Source of the DNA: Cryptomeria japonica
Lineage: Eukaryota; Streptophyta; Pinopsida; Cupressales; Cupressaceae
Length of the DNA stretch: 64,000 bases
Direction of reading: 5' to 3'
Assembly (NCBI RefSeq): GCF_030272615.1
Contig: NC_081410.1
Coordinates: 111,280,433 to 111,344,432, forward strand
The notes beneath the pieces were generated by a model. The model worked only from the letters and a program-made list of their open reading frames with translations. It was not told where the DNA came from and did not search any database. The position numbers were made by a program, and so were the translations under genes. Positions 58,500 through 64,000 of the stretch are shown piece by piece. Position 1 is the stretch's first letter; each line of letters opens with the position of its first letter.

Positions 58500-59666
58500 T
58501 GTCATGTCTAAGATGATGAATCTTAGATGACAATCCGATCTGCCACTACCTCACTCAAACTGGTGCTAAGATGAGCTAGGAGATAACAAAACTAAAACTT
58601 ATATTGAAATGGAAATAATTAACAAGTTAAAGCACAAAAATGATGAAATACAGAAAACCAAATTAACAGAGAAACACATAACATGAAACAGATTATACCA
58701 CAAAATTTAGAGGCTCTCAGGTTTTGGACACCAGCATGGTGCATGAAATCCAGTGCTACGTGCTGTCGTCTATATGACTGGAGAACAAAAAACCTTCCTA
58801 AAATTCCATAGTGACTTCTTTCTAGCACACAAAACCTGTTCGTCACCTACACACACGAAGACAGGGGAAAAATGTTGGGGCTGTATAGGGGCCTGCCTTA
58901 GTCAAACCCCTATTTAGGTGTTTCCACCGTCATGGACAACCAAATAGATAAATTGGTATAAAGATAATTGGTAAATATGCAAATAGAAACTATACTCCAC
59001 TTAATGGAAGCAAACCCCTATTGCAAACAAAAAAATTGGTAAATTGCTAAAGTTGAATGCACCTAGATAATAGATACACCCAAAGATGTAAAAGATATAT
59101 ATTGCATGCAATGATAAAGAGAAGGCAAGGCATGCAACCAAACCCCCCTTTTTGAGATATGAGCGTGACAGAGCTCGAGATGATCCCCTATAGTTAAGAT
59201 CGGTGCAAGATGATCACGAGTTTGTTGTAACTTGGTAGTGTTAGTAGAGCCTTTAAGAGAGCATCGAGATATCGAGAGTGAAGAAGGAGAGCTATGAGAA
59301 TATAGCATGTAGAACCCAAAAGAGGGAACCCCTCCAAACAAGCAAAGAAGGGCTTAAACAGGCACAAAGAGTTGTTATGGCCAAAGGTGAGCCAAAAGAC
59401 ACACGTCGGCCAACATCCAACTCTTCACAAAATTTGAGATTCCCTGGGTTTACTAGGACATTAGCGTGGTGCGTGGACATCCACATGATGCGCTACTGTC
59501 TCACTAAAGATAAGCCCAAATGGGGTCTTAGGATAAATATTAACACTTTGTCTTCGGGGCTCATGATGTCAAAATGAACAAGATTTTGATCATGAGTCTG
59601 TCATTAATGCATTGGGAGCCATGTATAAGTGTCATAAATATACTAGGCACAATTTAGGACACTACA
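58500..59666 (-). repeat. G2 5' LTR
   Basis: Aligns with 28158-29332, 1167 bp. On the minus strand it starts TGTAGTGTCCTAAATTG at 59666 and ends TTAGACATGACA. Just inside the element is a C10-type run (58484-58493) and TTTGGTGAACCTGACG, perhaps the primer site region; I cannot name the tRNA. Confidence 0.87.
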
Positions 59667-62600
59667 AAATTGTAGGTGAGCTAGTTGCTTCCACTCTGTC
59701 TTTGTCCTTAAAATCTGCATTTGAAGTCCTTTGGGTCAAATTTGCTTGAAAAGCATGTATAAAAGGAGGTTGAAGTGCTAGAAAGTGGACTTAAACTATT
59801 GAAAAACCCTTCTCAATTGATATGTTATCTGGGTGGGACCCAAACTGAGCCAAAAGTGCTCTAGACTTGCTTTAGAACTCCCCTTAATTAATGATAAACT
59901 TAAGGATCCACCTTCTTTCACTAAGAGTGACCCTTGAACCGATGCATGGGTAAAATAACTTTACCCTTTTTTGCCTTTTCAACTGATATTAAGACTAATG
60001 ATATGATAGACTTAGCTTTTTGCATAACCTACATAGGTGATTGCATGATCCATGAGATTTGTGATTGACTTCATTTTGGGATTTCATTAAGCCCTTTCAA
60101 AGCATAAGTTATCTTAAGCAATTCAAAATGTTATCATTCTACTTATATCTCTACCACTATTATTTGATATTTATCTACTCATGATTGTTTGATTCTTGGT
60201 AAGGATATTGTCTATTCTTATTTGTCTTGACAATCAATGTTAACCTTCTTGAAGCTAAGGTCTGTGATTGACCCCTCTGTCACTATTCTTGTATGTCCAG
60301 TAACTGTTACACAATAATTGTTATGGGACTATCCTTTGATCTGCTCACTCAATTCATTTATGTACAAAATGTGGATCATGTTCTCTGTATTCAAAATAGT
60401 GATAGGGTCTTGGTGTGCTATATTAGGACTGCTATACTTTGATACTCTATTTTTACTAATGATTGTCCTTTAAGCTTTTCATTCTAACCTTGAGGACTAA
60501 CTGTTCTTTCTTGTGTATAGGTTTGTGGTTGTGATTATTGACCTTTTTACTCATGATCCTACTGTAGCTACAACTCCTTGGACTATACTTTTTTATTTCC
60601 ATTGCTTTTGATAATCCTTGTGTTGATGCATTCACTATTTTGTCTTTGTGACTTATACCTCTACTTTTCTTTTCTAATGTGTTTCATAGTGATGTTCACA
60701 GTGATTGTGATCTTTCTTGGACTAAGGATTGTATATTGTCTTTATGTTCATGACTATTGTTGATCCGTTCTCTCTCTAAGGCTGTTCTCTGTCTTGACAA
60801 AGATTGTGGTTGACCTCTTCTCTTCTAATTATTCTCTACCTTTATCATTGGTCTAACAATCATGCATCACTATCCTACTCTTCTATAGCAGGCTTTGTCT
60901 CTATTTGAGGCTTGCTCTTATATATACTCATTTCTTTGTTTTGACATTGTTACCTTGAATGCTTCATTAGCACCATTTTTTTCTTTTCCTCTTATTGGCA
61001 ACCTTGGGATCTATCATTACTTCTACTTCATGTTTGAGGTCTTTGCCTTTGGGTTAACAACCCTATGATTGTATTTTTCATAACATTCACTATTATGAAG
61101 CTTGTATATATTGATTGTGGCAACTTTTGTTTGACTTGACTCTTCTTTCATATCATGAAGGGTGTATGTCTACAAGTGACTGTTTCTTGTAACCATATCA
61201 CTATCTTGTGATTGGAAATGTCTTTCCACAAAGTTCATTCACAAAATGTTTCTTTAAGTCTTCTCGGACATTACTCAAACCCATGACCCTTTGTGTGCAT
61301 TATCATATGCATATCTAACATAGCTATTCTTTGTGCCAGTACATAAATTTTGAGCCTTTGAATATTTTTCTATTGATTGTGACTATCCCTTCCATGTGAC
61401 AAACCCTTAACTTATTTTTACATGGCATGACCTTCTTTACTATTGATACCATCGTCCTTGATTTTGTGATTCCTTCTCTTGACCTAAAAGTAGTCTTCAT
61501 GACTTAGTGATCTTCAAGACTGCTACTACTCTATTGATCATTGTATCTTTCAAGCATGCTCAAAGAAACATGAAGCTTTAATCACAAAATCTTCCCTCTG
61601 CATGTATTACTTCTTGCTAAGGGACTGCCTTGGCTTATTCATGACTCTTCATTCATGCTATCAAAGGCCTTCAATGTTGATTGGTCATCCTTGCAAGGTC
61701 TTAAGCTATTCCATCTCTAAGAACATTATGCTTTGTCTTTTGTTTACAAATAATGTCTCTGTCCTATATGTTATGTCTTGTGGCTGAGAACCTGTATTCT
61801 TGGAAGGCATGTCTGCTTCAAGAAGGGCTGTTATCTAAGGCTGCAAAACTGATATTGTGGCCTTATTCTCTATGAAGATCCGTATGATTTCCTTTCTTTT
61901 GGCTGCGCTATCTTTCTCTACAAGCTCTATAACAATCTAAACCCTTCATGCATGATGTTCTATATTAGACTTTTCAATAATAGCAGAGATAAAGATTAAG
62001 AATATATAGCCTTTCCTTGCATTGCTAACAAACCCTAAGAGCTAAAAGGTTGAAACTCCATCTTCAGAAACTAGAACTTCAACAAGCCCTTGTTAATGCA
62101 TTTCTCCCCTAATTTTTTTAAGAATAACTCTTTGTAATAGCGAGTTCTTTGAATGAAGAGGCAAACATTTTTGTTGATGCTTTTATCGCATGAACTTTGA
62201 ATCTATTATTTTGCATGAAACTTATTTGGGTAAAATGAAGAACAAATTGAAAATATCACTAAACTGCCAATAAACTCTTTAAAACTAGAAGTGGAGATCA
62301 AATGCAACCATGGTTTTGTCTTCAAACTCTTATTAGAGTTCTTAAAGTTCCATCATAGGCTTGTGTAAAGATAAACATGCAACAAAAACCCTAGCTCACT
62401 TAATGATATGTGGAAGAGGAATGTTCATGCACTTAGTCTTTCTTTGCCTTATTTGCCTTCTTACCCTTATCTCAACATGGAGATATTACTTTAGAGTATA
62501 GTCTCTTTTTGGAATACTTGCCTCTTTGAATATTAAGCATATGTCTTGACTCAAATTTTGAATTCAAGGAGAATTTTCAAAAAAAGAAGGCTTTCTTATG

Positions 62601-62880
62601 GAAATCACTTGAAATTGAGAAATACAAGGCCATTTATACAACTTAGATATTACTTAAAATTTACTCAATAATAAGTAAATTTTTGACCTATGAGCAAAAT
62701 TGGTAACATTCTGGTGACCTCTCAGGAGTCAACAAGAAACTCAGATTCAGATCTTGATTCAACTGCTAGAAGCATTGAACATCTACAATTAAACTACAAA
62801 ACTTGAAACCAAACTGAAACATGTGCATCGATACTTAGAGGAAGGGAAAGACTGAATGGAAAACTACTCTATCCTATCAT
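59667..62880. other. Flanking DNA, no gene seen
   Basis: T-rich DNA with no ORF over ~60 codons. Words such as CTTGTGATTG and TTGTGATTGAC recur irregularly between 60060 and 61200, which may be a very old degenerate repeat. No LTR edge, poly-A end or terminal inverted repeat found. Confidence 0.55.
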
Positions 62881-62899
62881 AACCAAGGATGAGACTTGT

Positions 62900-64000
62900 T
62901 CAAACATAACCATTCATTATTATTTTTAAATAATATCCTTTTCTTCCTGAATCAGGATGAGTTACATGCTTATGGGTAGCTGAGAAGAGATAAAAAATGA
63001 CTAGGTATACATGCAATTGCTGCAACACTTCTTCAAGGATGAAAACAAAGCCTCCTACCTCACTGAGTTGATTGTGGATGAAAATATCTTGGAGTGGATA
63101 GGTGACTGGATCTTGTTTTGCTTGGGATGCAACTTGTTCTTTTTTAGAAACCTCTTCGTGCTTGGCTGCTAATCTAGAAAGATGCCTGATTGGGCATCCT
63201 CTTGAGATACTCAACTTTGGATTTTCTCTGTTGGTTTCTACTTTTCTATCATTTTTCTCTTTAACCATAACCTCTTCTTGCTCTTGGTTTTTTTTCATTT
63301 TAATCGTACTACCATGTGCACCACACTCTTGAATGTTCACAACAATGTCGTCCTCAATTGCTTGCTTATGAATCAACACTTGATAATCATTTCCATGCTC
63401 TTGTTGATCACAACTTGCCAACTTTGTTAGTTCATATATATTCTCCTCATCATTTCTAACAAATAAAGGAATCTCAACAAATAAATTAGCTTGAACCTGA
63501 GAATCAACAACTATTTCCTTAACAATACCCTGTTGTTCCTGATTTGCTTCTTCTAAAAATGAATAATTGACATCTAAAATTGACACAAATACCTCAAGAT
63601 AATCCCAAAATGAGTCCTCTTCATTCTTATTTTCATTTTTCTAATGGAGAGGACTATATTTTACCTTGTAGCTCTCTTGAGTGGTCAAAACATTAAAATT
63701 TTGAACCTCTTCTTGTTGTCTTGAAGCTAGTATGGTTGTGATCTGAGTTTCATTACCTTCAACTTTCACAATAAGTGGTAACTCATCAAACAAATAATTT
63801 GGAACTTGACAATTATTAGCCTTTTCATGATCTTAAATTTGTTGATTTTCAACTACAACCTCTCTTATTACTTGAAGTAAATCTCATTTATCATTTTGGC
63901 CATACTGTACAAACATATCATTATGTGATAGATATGCTCTTTCTTCTTCTAGAACCTCCTTTTCTTGATCTAAAATTTGATTATCTTGAGAAATCAAGGC
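62900..64000 (-). pseudogene. Unrecognised Glu/Gln-rich ORF, broken, cut by window end
   Basis: I do not recognise it. One minus-strand frame runs from the window end to 62900, with three stops (TGA near 63880, TAA near 63835, TAG near 63645). Visible: DQEKEVLEEERAYLSHND, QVPNYLFDELPLIVKVEGNE (63800), DYLEVFVSILDVNYSFLEEA (63590), QANLFVEIPLFVRNDEEN (63490) and SRGCPIRHLSRLAAKHEEV (63190), then a Lys/Glu-rich end and a hydrophobic tail. The two PL(I/F)V blocks about 310 bp apart suggest an internal repeat. It could be a linker region of a retroelement polyprotein or a decayed host gene. Confidence 0.4.

Larger units (their letters stand above)
28158..59666 (-). mobile_element. G2, Ty3/gypsy (Tat-like) element, minus strand, stretched by nested insertions
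   Basis: Two direct repeats of 1175 and 1167 bp (28158-29332, 58500-59666), each TG...CA on the minus strand, enclose gypsy domains read right to left: short acidic ORF, protease, G-patch, RT, RNase H, archaeal-type RNase H and integrase, then an antisense PMD gene and a PPT against the left LTR. Possible target duplication ATATT / AAATT (4 of 5). S1 (35070-37459) and the A complex (39041-56857) are later insertions; without them G2 would be about 11.3 kb. A recognisable gag is missing. Confidence 0.88.

Noticed and set aside
28141-59690. Similar flanks AACTTGTAGGGGAG and AATTGTAGGTGAG as a long G2 target duplication
   Set aside because: They are not adjacent to the LTR edges in the same register; probably chance. 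Only ATATT/AAATT is kept as a weak candidate.
59667-62880. Recurring CTTGTGATTG words as a tandem repeat
   Set aside because: Spacing is irregular and no unit can be aligned.

Overview
This window is plant nuclear DNA made almost entirely of nested transposable elements. I found no intact host gene, rRNA, tRNA or CRISPR array. Long AT-rich spacers, copia, gypsy and L1-type elements of plant style, and a plant mobile domain (PMD) gene fragment all point to a seed plant with a large repeat-rich genome. A gymnosperm is plausible, but the sequence does not decide it. Every long reading frame is broken by stops and frameshifts. The short names C1, G1, L1, G2, A1/A2, B, S1, S2 and X are mine.

Layout. 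(1) 1-6486: Ty1/copia element C1 (+), cut by the window start inside its 5' LTR; it has a tRNA-iMet primer site, a broken gag-pol, a polypurine tract (PPT) and a complete 3' LTR. (2) 6487 to about 17525: Ty3/gypsy element G1 (+) of Tat/Ogre type (G-patch, RT, two RNase H domains, integrase, long 3' spacer, PPT, 3' LTR), into which C1 inserted. Its LTR carries ~49-bp units with AT-rich palindromes, split by a ~2.3-kb insertion X that holds a GA microsatellite. (3) 17750-25502: an apparently full-length L1-type LINE, flanked by a 17-bp target duplication, with ORF1 and ORF2 joined by an ATGA overlap. (4) 25520-28157: unassigned AT-rich DNA with a 50-bp tandem repeat.

(5) 28158-59666: one gypsy element, G2, on the minus strand, recognised by two ~1.17-kb direct LTRs 30 kb apart. 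Later insertions stretched it: S1, a solo LTR (35070-37459) carrying a 450-bp tandem array, and the A complex (39041-56857), which itself holds element B (46494-54074) and solo LTR S2 (54326-55959). Between integrase and 3' LTR, G2 carries an antisense, apparently intron-containing PMD gene with a C-terminal coiled coil. (6) 59667-64000: flanking DNA with an unrecognised Glu/Gln-rich broken ORF.

How the parts relate. A and B look like two related families of non-autonomous copia-type elements. They have LTRs, a primer site and a PPT like those of C1, but encode only a coiled-coil/zinc-knuckle ORF1 and a second conserved ORF2 that I do not recognise, with no room for protease, integrase or RT. 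They would need enzymes supplied in trans by a copia element. A/B and the antisense PMD passenger of G2 are the most interesting signals here. Most premature stops are Gln or Arg codons changed by one C-to-T step, as expected of old, heavily methylated insertions.
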